Positions 33,215 to 41,361 of a stretch of DNA of 48,184 bases are shown piece after piece. Numbering within the stretch: the first letter of the stretch is position 1; each line of letters opens with the position of its first letter. The DNA comes from Owenweeksia sp. Lineage in GTDB: Bacteria; Bacteroidota; Bacteroidia; Flavobacteriales; Schleiferiaceae. The stretch lies in the NCBI GenBank assembly GCA_002695025.1, contig NZNV01000022.1, positions 1 to 48,184 of the forward strand, in the 5' to 3' direction. Under the pieces are notes generated by a model that ran no database searches, had not been told where the DNA came from, and saw only the letters and a list, made by a program, of their open reading frames with translations. The translations under genes were made by a program, and so were the position numbers.

Positions 33215-33913
33215 TCAGGATTTTAATTCTTTTACCTGGGCGGATCCGGAAGTGTTGGCCACAACGTGTTTAGGTTTGCCTGAATACCAGAGTTGTGAAC
33301 CTCCGGAGCCATCCACCTTGATACGGTCTTCTACCTTCACTTTTATCTGCGCTCCACCGCTCATATCCACGTCAAGAGAAGTAGCCATAAAGTCTTTTGC
33401 TTCTATCTGTGCGCCTCCGGAAGCCTCTATTTCTCCCGACCGGGTGCTCCCCTTTAACCGGGCAATGGAACCCCCGCTTACATCAATTGAAATGGATCCT
33501 GAACACTTTAATTCCATTTCTGCCTGGCTACCCCCGGAGAGCTCCAGATCAAAATTGTTGACTTCAAAAATATCCAGCGTACGCAGCTGTGCGCTACCGG
33601 AAATATCCACTCCTTCCAGAGCGGGCATGGTAATAAATACTTTAATGGTTTTGGTTCTGGACATACTTTTGAGACCAACGTGCAATTCCCCGCCTTTTAC
33701 TTCTGTAATTACTCTGCTGAGATCTTCCGGCCGCCCTTCCAGTTCTACTTTATGGGTACTCCCCTTGTGTACTTCCACTATCATCGCACTACCGATCTCC
33801 AATTCGGAGAAACCAGATACCTGTCGCGTTTCTCGGATGTTTTCAGTAGCCCGGGCACCCGTGGTGAAAACCATAGTGAGGACGCTTACGATCAGGAGAA
33901 TTTGTTTTTTCAT
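33215..33913 (-). CDS. DUF2807 (GIN domain) secreted protein, paralogue
   Basis: 232 residues. Signal peptide MKKQILLIVSVLTMVFTTGA ending near ARA (about residue 22), with no lipobox Cys, so it is periplasmic or secreted rather than lipidated. The GIN pattern is VSGFSELEIGSA and VEVHKGSTHKVELEG, followed by S-G-G repeats (LELSGGSQAEM, IDVSGGSIARL, IEASGGAQIEA, VDMSGGAQIKV, VDGSGGSQLWY). Function unknown. It lies 120 bases upstream of the lipoprotein paralogue, with a terminator between them. Confidence 0.88.
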   Translation of the reverse strand: MKKQILLIVSVLTMVFTTGARATENIRETRQVSGFSELEIGSAMIVEVHKGSTHKVELEGRPEDLSRVITEVKGGELHVGLKSMSRTKTIKVFITMPALEGVDISGSAQLRTLDIFEVNNFDLELSGGSQAEMELKCSGSISIDVSGGSIARLKGSTRSGEIEASGGAQIEAKDFMATSLDVDMSGGAQIKVKVEDRIKVDGSGGSQLWYSGKPKHVVANTSGSAQVKELKS

Positions 33914-33979
33914 GGGTTTTAGATTTGTTGAAGTCCTAAATTTATGGTTTTCTGTAATTGGTTTTCAGTATGTTAACAA

Positions 33980-34004
33980 AAAAGCCTCCACAAGGGAGGC
34001 TTTT
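33980..34004 (-). terminator. Terminator of htpG
   Basis: AAAAGCCTCC (33980-33989) and GGAGGCTTTT (33995-34004) form a 10-bp stem with a 5-base loop, with A/T runs on both sides. It follows htpG by 22 bases on the minus strand. Confidence 0.82.
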
Positions 34005-34025
34005 GATCAAAAGGATATTATTGTA

Positions 34026-35933
34026 TCAGGATACACTTACATTATCTTCTTTCAGACGGTTAAAACTGCGCTCCACAAAATTAGTAAGAGCTTCACCGTG
34101 CAAGAGATTTTGCGATAACATAGCCAGGTCCTTGGCCTGTGAGACCACTTCCTTTCTGCGGGTTTCATCGGATTCCTCTAAAAGATACGAGGCCAGATCG
34201 TGGTTGGTATTTACCACCAGGGTATACATTTCGGGCAGGCTACCCATTCCCATCATGCCTCCACCGGTCATACTCATTTCCTTCATCCTGCGCATAAATT
34301 CGGGAACGGTAATGGTAAAAGGACTTTCTGCGGCATCCAGGCTTTCCATTTGAACCGTGAATTTGCTGTCATCTACCGCATTTTCAATAATGGGCTTCAG
34401 CTTTTCAAGTTGTTCTTCGCTCAGCTTGGAAGGTACTTCTTCATCCTTGGGAATGAGCTTGTCGATAGAATCAGAGTCTACACGCGCCAGACGGAACTTA
34501 TCATTCTCAGTTTCCAATTTCTGAATAAGGTGGCTCACGATGGGGCTATCCAGCAACAATACATCGTAACCCTTAGCTTCTGCTTTACGGATAAAACTAT
34601 GCTGGGCTTCTTTATTGGCAGCATAAAGAGCTACCAGGTTTCCGTCCTTATCGGTTTGCAGATCCTTGATCTTCTCCTTGTACTCCTCCAGGGTATAATA
34701 TTCATCCTTTACGTTCTTGTAAAGGGCAAATTTCTGGGCACGGTCGTAAAACTTGGCTTCACTCAGCATGCCGTACTCTATAATTACCTTAATGTCTTCC
34801 CACTTTTTCTGGAAATCCTCGCGGTCCGCCTTGAAGAGTTCCTCCAGCTTATCGGACACCTTTTTACTGATGTGGCCGCTGATCTTCTTTACGCTGGCAT
34901 CACTTTGCAGGTATGAACGGGATACGTTCAGGGGAATATCCTTAGAGTCGATAACCCCGTGTAAGAGAGTGAGGAAATCAGGCACTATGCCTTCCAGGTT
35001 ATCGGTTACAAATACCTGATTCTGGTACAGCTGTATCTTGTTGCGCTGCAGTTCCATATTAGGCTTGATCTTGGGGAAGAACAATATCCCGGTAAGGTCA
35101 AATGGATAATCCACGTTAAGATGGATATGAAAGAGCGGATCCTCAAAGGTCATGGGGTACAACTCCCGGTAAAAGGCTTTGTAGTCTTCATCTTCAAGGT
35201 TGGCAGGGGCTTTGGTCCAGGCCGGCTCCGGATTGTTGATAATATCGTCAATCGTTTTTTTGATCTCCTTCTTATCCTCGCCTTCACCTTCCGTTTTCTC
35301 GGTAATCTCCTTAGTACCAAACTTAATGGGTACCGGCAGGAACTTACAATACTTATTCAGCAGTTCACGGATCTTGTATTCTTCCAAAAACTCCAGTGAA
35401 TCTTCGTTGATATGGAGAATAATGTCAGTACCTCTTTCCTGACGTTCATCGGTTTCCTCAAGGGTAAACTCAGGATTGCCTTCACAGCTCCAGTGAGCCG
35501 TTTTAGCACCTTCTTTATGGGATAAGGAAACGATCTCCACCTTACCAGCTACCATAAACGAGGAATAAAATCCCAGACCAAAATGACCAATAATGGCCGC
35601 CCCATCGGTTTTATCCTTGTATTGCTGCACAAATTCCTCAGCTCCTGAAAACGCTACCTGGTTGATGTATTTTTCCACTTCTTCGGTAGTCATGCCGATA
35701 CCATGATCGCTAACCGTAAGGGTTTTATTCTCCTTATCGATCTTAACCTCGATCTTAAGGTCTCCCATTTCCGATTTGGTTTCTCCCAAACGGGCCAGGG
35801 TTTTCAATTTCAAAGTAGCATCCGTAGCATTGGAGATCAGCTCACGAAGGAATATTTCGTGATCGGAATACAGGAACTTTTTGATGATCGGAAAAATGTT
35901 ATCCGCAGTTACATTGATCTTTCCGGTTGACAT
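34026..35933 (-). CDS. htpG: Molecular chaperone HtpG (Hsp90)
   Basis: 635 residues, standard bacterial Hsp90. The N-terminal GHKL ATPase has FLRELISNATDATLK (28-42), DHGIGMT and GHFGLGFYSSFMVA; the middle domain has LNVDYPFDLTGILFFPK and YQNQVFVTDNLEGIVPDFL with PLNVSRSYLQ; the C-terminal dimerisation domain has a Met-rich insertion MKEMSMTGGGMMGMGS. It acts in protein folding and stress. No upstream CIRCE or heat-shock element is evident in the 172-base intergenic region. Confidence 0.97.
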   Translation of the reverse strand: MSTGKINVTADNIFPIIKKFLYSDHEIFLRELISNATDATLKLKTLARLGETKSEMGDLKIEVKIDKENKTLTVSDHGIGMTTEEVEKYINQVAFSGAEEFVQQYKDKTDGAAIIGHFGLGFYSSFMVAGKVEIVSLSHKEGAKTAHWSCEGNPEFTLEETDERQERGTDIILHINEDSLEFLEEYKIRELLNKYCKFLPVPIKFGTKEITEKTEGEGEDKKEIKKTIDDIINNPEPAWTKAPANLEDEDYKAFYRELYPMTFEDPLFHIHLNVDYPFDLTGILFFPKIKPNMELQRNKIQLYQNQVFVTDNLEGIVPDFLTLLHGVIDSKDIPLNVSRSYLQSDASVKKISGHISKKVSDKLEELFKADREDFQKKWEDIKVIIEYGMLSEAKFYDRAQKFALYKNVKDEYYTLEEYKEKIKDLQTDKDGNLVALYAANKEAQHSFIRKAEAKGYDVLLLDSPIVSHLIQKLETENDKFRLARVDSDSIDKLIPKDEEVPSKLSEEQLEKLKPIIENAVDDSKFTVQMESLDAAESPFTITVPEFMRRMKEMSMTGGGMMGMGSLPEMYTLVVNTNHDLASYLLEESDETRRKEVVSQAKDLAMLSQNLLHGEALTNFVERSFNRLKEDNVSVS

Positions 35934-36105
35934 TTCAATATAGTTTTAGGTTTAATATGACTTTAGTATCAAACGATCTTTCGGATCACCTGCTATTTGT
36001 CAAAGCTTATGCCGGGCAAAGTAAAAGTGACAAAGTGACGGAGAGGTATCTTCCCATTTCTAAATAGCTTACATTTAATACCATCAACATTTAAAACTCT
36101 ACATT

Positions 36106-36684
36106 ATGAAAACACGTTTTTTTATGATGCTTGTAGCATCATGTACATTAATTTTTGGATTAACCCTTTCCTGCCAAAAAGAAAACAGATCTGCCAGTCA
36201 AATTGAGAAAAAAGCCCCGGATGTACCAGGAGACCCCCAGGTAAGACCGTCCTGTGATACACGTACAGCCAATTTGACCATTGAATCGGAAGATCATGAT
36301 GTTCCCATGCTGAGTGAAGATAACGGCTATGAATTCAGAGATGATTTCATGGAAGCATATGAACTCGGACAACAGTATATTGATTACTACTACACTATTA
36401 GTGAAAATAGCACCAACTTTAATATGTGGTTAAACCACTTTACCGAGTGCTATGATTTTGCAGTAGCTTCTTATGAGGTTGCTGATATACTGCTTAACGG
36501 AGATGGAAACGAGGTGATCATAACCCAGACTTATCATGATATGGCTGTGGATATGATAAACCTTTACCGGTCCTATACCTCCTCAGGTGACAGTTTTAAT
36601 GATATACTGGATGCCATTGAGGGTGACATGGATACCTTCCTGGACCTTACGCGTGATGAGGTAATTGCAATACTTGAAAACTAA
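36106..36684 (+). CDS. Uncharacterised acidic lipoprotein, upstream of HExxH membrane protein
   Basis: 192 residues, family not recognised. Lipobox FGLTLSC gives lipid-Cys at 23. The mature part is strongly acidic with few Lys or Arg after residue 60; the first 35 residues after the Cys look disordered (KEN, KKAPDVPGDPQ). Two predicted helix-rich segments contain YELGQQYIDYYYTI and MAVDMINLYRSY. It begins 8 bases before the gene for an HExxH membrane protein, same strand, so the two are likely co-transcribed and may act together. No terminator separates them. Confidence 0.8.
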   Translation: MKTRFFMMLVASCTLIFGLTLSCQKENRSASQIEKKAPDVPGDPQVRPSCDTRTANLTIESEDHDVPMLSEDNGYEFRDDFMEAYELGQQYIDYYYTISENSTNFNMWLNHFTECYDFAVASYEVADILLNGDGNEVIITQTYHDMAVDMINLYRSYTSSGDSFNDILDAIEGDMDTFLDLTRDEVIAILEN

Positions 36685-36692
36685 TACCAGAT

Positions 36693-37295
36693 ATGGGGAA
36701 AAGATCAGCTGCTAAAACTGGGCTTTTCCCCTATTTTATGGTCAGCATGGTACTCTTTGCTTTGTTTGTACCGCTTGGCACTTTAGTACATGAGCTTTTT
36801 CATTTATTTTCTGCCCTGGTACTTGGCTGTAAAGCCATTCTCCTTAAAAGTTCCATTGATTATTCCAATTGCACACAACTGACGGGTAACTGTAAAGCCA
36901 TTGGAGAAGATAGCATCTGCTACAACGACTTTCTGATATATCTGGCCGGCCCGTTGGGAACACTTATAATCAGCTTAACCGGTTTGGTGCTTCTTAAGTA
37001 TCTATCCAAAACCTCCTTCCTGGAAAATTTATGGGTGGTTTTATCCCTCTTTCATCTTCGGGTAACGGCTAATGCTGGTATTGGCTTACTTTCAGGTGAT
37101 TACCAACTGAGTACAGATGAGAGAATAATTTCTTCTTATCTGGGAGTAAACCAGACAGTAGCCACCATTCTTGTACATACAATATCCCTGCTTATACTCC
37201 TGAGCTTGTTTCAAACACTGGGCTTCAAAAGATCACTCTTTTACTTTTTCAGCGGGCTGGCAGGTTTTATAGCAGGATACTTCCTGTTCTTTTGA
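36693..37295 (+). CDS. HExxH-containing integral membrane protein (M50/site-2-protease-like candidate)
   Basis: 200 residues, four or five hydrophobic segments. In the first or second segment is HELFHLF: H33, E34 and H37 form a zinc-binding HExxH. A second loop contains YLAGPLGTLIIS (83-94), an AGP motif comparable to one in M50 proteases, and GDYQLSTDE follows (135-143, D136 a candidate third ligand). These make an M50-like intramembrane metalloprotease likely, but the N-P-x-x-x-x-D-G signature is not clearly present, so a non-proteolytic relative is possible. It follows a lipoprotein gene after 8 bases. C-terminal aromatic ending FLFF. Confidence 0.75.
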   Translation: MGKRSAAKTGLFPYFMVSMVLFALFVPLGTLVHELFHLFSALVLGCKAILLKSSIDYSNCTQLTGNCKAIGEDSICYNDFLIYLAGPLGTLIISLTGLVLLKYLSKTSFLENLWVVLSLFHLRVTANAGIGLLSGDYQLSTDERIISSYLGVNQTVATILVHTISLLILLSLFQTLGFKRSLFYFFSGLAGFIAGYFLFF

Positions 37296-37302
37296 AAACC
37301 TT

Positions 37303-38244
37303 TTAAGGAAGGGTCATAACCTTTTGGATCAACGGTGCCAAACCACCGGGGCTGGCATCTGTATCGTAAAAACTCATCACACAATGCATATAATGGCCGC
37401 GTACTTCTGTCGTTACATAGTAAATGATAAGTACGTTGCTGCTACCCAGCAATAAAGGCGACATTTTTAAACGGTACACCATTTTGCGCGCGGTTACCGG
37501 TACTCCTTCAAACAACACCTCCTGCTCGGTATCCTCCTGCAATTCTGCCCCTTCAAAAGTGCGCGTATAATACATTTGCTGCTGAAGTTTTTCTTTGGCT
37601 TCTTCTGCCGTTGGGTATAAAGACCAGTCCATCTGACCTTTTCCGGGACAGCGGAGATTATGAGGTTCCACCCATACACAACCAGGACTTATATCCAGCA
37701 TTCTCCCTGCAAAATCCACGGAAGAGGGATTGGCAGAGGTGATTACATACTCCGGCAAGCCTTCTTCAGCAATGGTTTTAACCCAACGGTCCCAACGGGC
37801 AGTATCCTGCAGATTGTAACCTTTTATGCCTACCAATACCAAATGATCCTTCATTGGGAAAGTGTATAAACGGTAGGCACGCTCCAGTTCTTCACGAGCA
37901 ATCTTATACTCTCCAAATATCCGGTTGGGCCCCTTCAACCAGGGTACATTTGTTTTGTCCAGGCTGCCGTCATGAATATATTGTTTGCGCAAGCGCTCAA
38001 AATATTTATCTGTGGTGTCCAGTTTTACTTGTTGTACAAATAAGGAAGTGCCCTCTCCTTCCAACAGGATTAGGTCCGGACGAACGTGCAAACCATGAAA
38101 ATTCTGAAAGATTCTACCCCTGGCTTCGGTTACATATTGATTACCGTAGTAGTTGTCCTCAAGATAAAAGGGGGTGGGTTGAATCTTACAACCAGCCACC
38201 GTAGCCAGCAGGAATGCCAATCCGGCTTTTAAGGCATTTCGCAT
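37303..38244 (-). CDS. Uncharacterised lipoprotein, coupled to pirin
   Basis: 313 residues, family not recognised. Lipoprotein signal MRNALKAGLAFLLATVAGC. The mature part mixes beta-strand and helix: LILLEGEGTSLFVQQVKLD, FGEYKIAREELERAYRLY, WVKTIAEEGLPEYV and IIYYVTTEVRGHYMHCVMS. Its start codon overlaps the pirin stop codon (TAATG), implying coupled translation, although a link between a cytosolic pirin and a lipoprotein is odd. Envelope location is the only safe inference. It converges on the HExxH gene with 7 bases between. Confidence 0.78.
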   Translation of the reverse strand: MRNALKAGLAFLLATVAGCKIQPTPFYLEDNYYGNQYVTEARGRIFQNFHGLHVRPDLILLEGEGTSLFVQQVKLDTTDKYFERLRKQYIHDGSLDKTNVPWLKGPNRIFGEYKIAREELERAYRLYTFPMKDHLVLVGIKGYNLQDTARWDRWVKTIAEEGLPEYVITSANPSSVDFAGRMLDISPGCVWVEPHNLRCPGKGQMDWSLYPTAEEAKEKLQQQMYYTRTFEGAELQEDTEQEVLFEGVPVTARKMVYRLKMSPLLLGSSNVLIIYYVTTEVRGHYMHCVMSFYDTDASPGGLAPLIQKVMTLP

Positions 38245-39113
38245 TATTCCGGAAGCGGAATGTATCCTTTTTCACCCGGTATATCCGGGAAAGCACGGTC
38301 CTTCCACCTCTGTTTGGCAGCTTCAATTTTATCCTTACTGCTGGAAACAAAGTTCCAGTAAATATGCCTCTCTTCGGGAAAAGCTTCACCTCCCAGCATT
38401 ATGCAATGTGAACCGGCCTTAAGCCTGAAGGTGCAAGCTTCACCTTCTTTGGACACCAAAAGATGACCACTCGAGATCACATCCCCGCAAGCTTCTATTT
38501 CGCCCTTCAAAACATAAATAGCCAACTCTCCTTTCACATGCTCAGCAGGGTGGATTTCCTCGGTTTCTTCATTTTTAAGCTCCACCAGGAACAGATCCGA
38601 ATATACAGGTACAGGAGATTGCCGGCCATACGCTTTACCGGCCAGCAATTTATAGCTTACCTGGCCATTTTTCCAGGAAGGTAACTCATCACTGGTAATA
38701 TGATGAAAGGAAGCTTCGGTATCCTCATCGGGTTTGGGCAGGGCTACCCAAATTTGCAGTCCGTGCACCAATTGGGTATCATCATCCAGTTTGTGAGGTG
38801 AACGTTCCGAATGTACCACCCCGCTGCCAGCCGTCATCCAGTTCACGGCTCCCGGGTTAATGATTTGTTCACTGCCCAAACTATCGCGATGCACAATAGA
38901 GCCACTAAAGAGATAGGTTAAGGTAGATAAACCGATATGCGGATGTGGGCCAATATCCATCCTTTCCCCTGGTCCCAGTTCTTTGGGGCCCATGTGATCC
39001 AGGTAAATAAAGGGGCCAACCATACGTTTTTTACGAAATGGCAGTAAACGTCCCACCAGGAAATCACCGATATCACGGCTTCTTTCCTCAATGATCAATC
39101 CTGTATTGGACAT
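38244..39113 (-). CDS. Pirin-family bicupin protein
   Basis: 289 residues. N-terminal cupin has MGPFIYLDHMGP-like (about 31-43) and the metal motif HPHIGLSTLTYLFSG (His57, His59), then VNWMTAGSGVVHSERSP, whose His101 and Glu103 complete the site. The C-terminal cupin has lost metal ligands as usual. Pirins are iron-binding and some act as quercetinases or redox sensors; the role here is unknown. The gene overlaps the next gene by TAATG. Confidence 0.92.
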   Translation of the reverse strand: MSNTGLIIEERSRDIGDFLVGRLLPFRKKRMVGPFIYLDHMGPKELGPGERMDIGPHPHIGLSTLTYLFSGSIVHRDSLGSEQIINPGAVNWMTAGSGVVHSERSPHKLDDDTQLVHGLQIWVALPKPDEDTEASFHHITSDELPSWKNGQVSYKLLAGKAYGRQSPVPVYSDLFLVELKNEETEEIHPAEHVKGELAIYVLKGEIEACGDVISSGHLLVSKEGEACTFRLKAGSHCIMLGGEAFPEERHIYWNFVSSSKDKIEAAKQRWKDRAFPDIPGEKGYIPLPE

Positions 39114-39196
39114 GCGTAGTACTATTGTTTTGATAGTTCATCGCAAGGTATAACTTATTATAGTGTGCTACTACGGGGCGGGGTTACCAAATCAGT

Positions 39197-39242
39197 AACT
39201 CCCCGGGGTCCGGGGAGTTTACCAAGCGGTTAACACAACCGC
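39197..39242. other. Two adjacent hairpins between pirin and a lipoprotein gene
   Basis: AACTCCCCGG (39197-39206) pairs with CCGGGGAGTT (39210-39219), a perfect 10-bp stem with a 3-base loop. GCGGTT (39226-39231) pairs with AACCGC (39237-39242). No T-run follows on either strand. In the minus transcript they lie downstream of the lipoprotein stop at 39257. They may be an intrinsic terminator-like or mRNA-stability structure. Confidence 0.5.
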
Positions 39243-39256
39243 GATCAACACATAGG

Positions 39257-39652
39257 TTATTGAATGGGTATAGTGTATGAGTTTACCCGCAGATATTGTA
39301 CATCGTGCTTTTTAACCGAAGGCATCAGGTAAAAACTCAAATCCTTTTTTAAGATTGAGAAACAGCGGTCATCAGAGAAATGTACCAGGCTTAACTTTAA
39401 AGTATCCGACTTCTTGTTGATTTCCGGATCGTAAACGCATTCAAACCGGTGGTCGTTTTTGCAACCGCCTTTGAATTGTACCGCCATATTTACTGAATCC
39501 GACTGAAGTGACAGTTCCTGGATCTCTATAAACACGTCCTGTTGACTAAACTCAAAATTGCTCTTTACCTGAATATCATGATCCAACGGCTTTGTGCTGT
39601 TACAAGCAAAAAGTGAAACTACCAGGCAGGTAATCAGCAAAAATGATCTCAT
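39257..39652 (-). CDS. Small uncharacterised lipoprotein
   Basis: 131 residues with lipobox VSLFAC (Cys17). Family not recognised. The mature part is beta-rich (FEFSQQDVFIEIQELSL, SVNMAVQFKGGC, DTLKLSLVHFS) with two further cysteines around 64 and 72. It starts inside the end of the S1-protease gene (overlap of 4 bases, ATGA-type), so it is the last gene of the sigma-factor run. Confidence 0.8.
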   Translation of the reverse strand: MRSFLLITCLVVSLFACNSTKPLDHDIQVKSNFEFSQQDVFIEIQELSLQSDSVNMAVQFKGGCKNDHRFECVYDPEINKKSDTLKLSLVHFSDDRCFSILKKDLSFYLMPSVKKHDVQYLRVNSYTIPIQ

Positions 39653-40710
39653 CGCAATACCACTTTACGGCTGAACCCATTATTACCAGACTGGAGATTT
39701 ACGATATACAGCCCCGGAGCCTGATTTACGTTCAGTTCAAATTCCAGCTGACCGGGTCCAAGTTCCTTCTCCATTAAAGTTCGGCCAGATACGTCCAGTA
39801 GTTTCAGGCTTGTTTCATATTCCAATGGTTTTTGGAATTCCACCTTCAGAGTAGATCCTTGCTGGTAAATATGGGTAGTTCTTTCCAGGAAATGCTCAGA
39901 CAAACCTATGGAAGTGATGGTCTGATCTATCCAGTTGCGGTATTTACGCACCTTGGTATAAATACCTGGATATTGACTGGTAGAGTATCGCTGTTGCCCC
40001 CAGCTAACGGCCCCCAGCAGGATGCGTTGTCCATTTACCTCTGCAAAAAGAGGGCCTCCGCTATCACCTGCTGCTGCCCCTTGCGCAGAGCCTACCAGTT
40101 TACCGGCACAAATCATATCATCGGTAATACCACCATTGTAACGGCTGGATTCATTACACACCGAAGTGGCAATTACATCGATGACCGTGGTTTGCAGAGT
40201 ATCTATCCTGAATTGTTGGTTGGCCGTGTCGGAGATGCCCCATCCTAATACCCTTACCTGTGCCCCGGCCGCTTCCAATATGGAATCAGCTTCAGAAGGT
40301 AAAAGGATGGGGGTAAAGATTGAAGGTGTTTCCAGGTGGATTAGGGCGATGTCATCGTTCATGCTCTGACCTAGGGAATAGGCAGGAAACGGAATTACAC
40401 TATCACCCTTTATCTTCTCGTAGTTGGTATTAGGGTTTTGCAAAGAATAGGCATTAATAATTACCTCTACTTCACTCAGTGTACCTCCTCCGTTGAACAC
40501 ATCCATGGCACAATGTCCGGCCGTCAGCACCCACTCAGGGTGAATCAGGGCGGCACCACAGAAAGGTTGGTTCTCAGCTGCACCCACTTGTTGCAAACCT
40601 GCCATAAAGGTGTAGGTGTTATTAATGGCATTGGCTCCTCCTACCACTGATTGTGCTTGTATGGTCAAAGAAAGCATCACTAAGATTGAACTGATTATTA
40701 GTTTTTTCAT
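39649..40710 (-). CDS. Secreted S1-family serine protease with type IX sorting domain
   Basis: 353 residues. Signal peptide MKKLIISSILVMLSLTIQAQ is followed almost directly by SVVGG, so there is essentially no propeptide; N-terminal V-V-G-G is the trypsin-like mature start. Triad: TAGHC (His66), DDIAL (Asp120), GDSGGP (Ser217). In chymotrypsin numbering residue 189 is Gly, not Asp, so trypsin specificity is unlikely, and the Cys191 partner is Ala. The last about 80 residues (SLKLLDVSGRTLMEKEL, APGLYIVNLQSG) are a type IX sorting domain. It lies 57 bases after a lipoprotein gene of the sigma-factor cluster. Confidence 0.92.
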   Translation of the reverse strand: MKKLIISSILVMLSLTIQAQSVVGGANAINNTYTFMAGLQQVGAAENQPFCGAALIHPEWVLTAGHCAMDVFNGGGTLSEVEVIINAYSLQNPNTNYEKIKGDSVIPFPAYSLGQSMNDDIALIHLETPSIFTPILLPSEADSILEAAGAQVRVLGWGISDTANQQFRIDTLQTTVIDVIATSVCNESSRYNGGITDDMICAGKLVGSAQGAAAGDSGGPLFAEVNGQRILLGAVSWGQQRYSTSQYPGIYTKVRKYRNWIDQTITSIGLSEHFLERTTHIYQQGSTLKVEFQKPLEYETSLKLLDVSGRTLMEKELGPGQLEFELNVNQAPGLYIVNLQSGNNGFSRKVVLR

Positions 40711-40767
40711 GTTTAGAATTTTTTAATTAACTCTTCACTCTTTTAGACGGTGATTCCTGGAAAGAGG

Positions 40768-41361
40768 TTAGAGAGGAAGTGGAAAACTGGCAGCACCACT
40801 GCCATTTCGCAATATTACCTCCTTGCTACCCATAGGTGAAATAACAGTGGCCTCAAAGGCATATTCCACTTTAAGATACTTTCTGCCAACGCGAATGACT
40901 TCTTCAACCTGGGTAATTTCAAACTTCGCAGATTTATTTTTAGGGTAAACCGTAGCCAGGCTATTTTCGCGTTCATTCACATCAATGATGTATATGCTTA
41001 CTTCATCCGGAGCATAAAAACCTGAAGTATTATAGGGTTTTACTCCTTCCGTAAACGTCCTTTTCATATCCACTGTTGTATCAGTGCTCAGCATGGATGA
41101 GTAATTATTAAATACCAATTGAATAAAATTATCCGGATCCAGTGAATAGGTGAAAACATAGTAACGGGTACCAAAGCCAGGGGTTGCTGTAGTGGCAAAG
41201 GCTTGTACACCATTTTCTGTAACCTGGTATACCTCCTCGGCCCTATCCGTTTCCCATCTTATGAAAAGCTCCGGAGGCTGATTTGCATCTGGTAGTGGTT
41301 CTTTTTTGGAGCAACTAAGGCTAACGGTTAATAGTACTGTCAGAAAACTTAGCTTTTTCAT
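40768..41361 (-). CDS. Uncharacterised lipoprotein of the sigma-factor cluster
   Basis: 197 residues with lipobox LTVSLSC (Cys17). Family not recognised. Mature part has beta-rich repeats (ELFIRWETDRAEEVYQVTENGV, TRYYVFTYSLDPDNFIQLVFNN, FYAPDEVSIYIIDVNERENS). Its start codon overlaps the stop codon of the barrel gene (TAATG). It probably forms an envelope complex with the product of that gene; this is inferred from coupling only. Confidence 0.78.
   Translation of the reverse strand: MKKLSFLTVLLTVSLSCSKKEPLPDANQPPELFIRWETDRAEEVYQVTENGVQAFATTATPGFGTRYYVFTYSLDPDNFIQLVFNNYSSMLSTDTTVDMKRTFTEGVKPYNTSGFYAPDEVSIYIIDVNERENSLATVYPKNKSAKFEITQVEEVIRVGRKYLKVEYAFEATVISPMGSKEVILRNGSGAASFPLPL

Noticed and set aside
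33252-34118. Long open frame of 288 codons on the plus strand, opposite a DUF2807 gene
   Set aside because: It lies opposite the DUF2807 coding strand and is rich in Ser and Pro, the pattern expected of a reverse-strand shadow of Gly/Ser-rich beta repeats.
34200-34916. Open frame of 238 codons on the plus strand inside htpG
   Set aside because: Antisense to a strongly conserved chaperone gene; its composition follows the htpG codons.
35934-36105. Heat-shock operator (CIRCE) before htpG
   Set aside because: No TTAGCACTC-type inverted repeat is visible.
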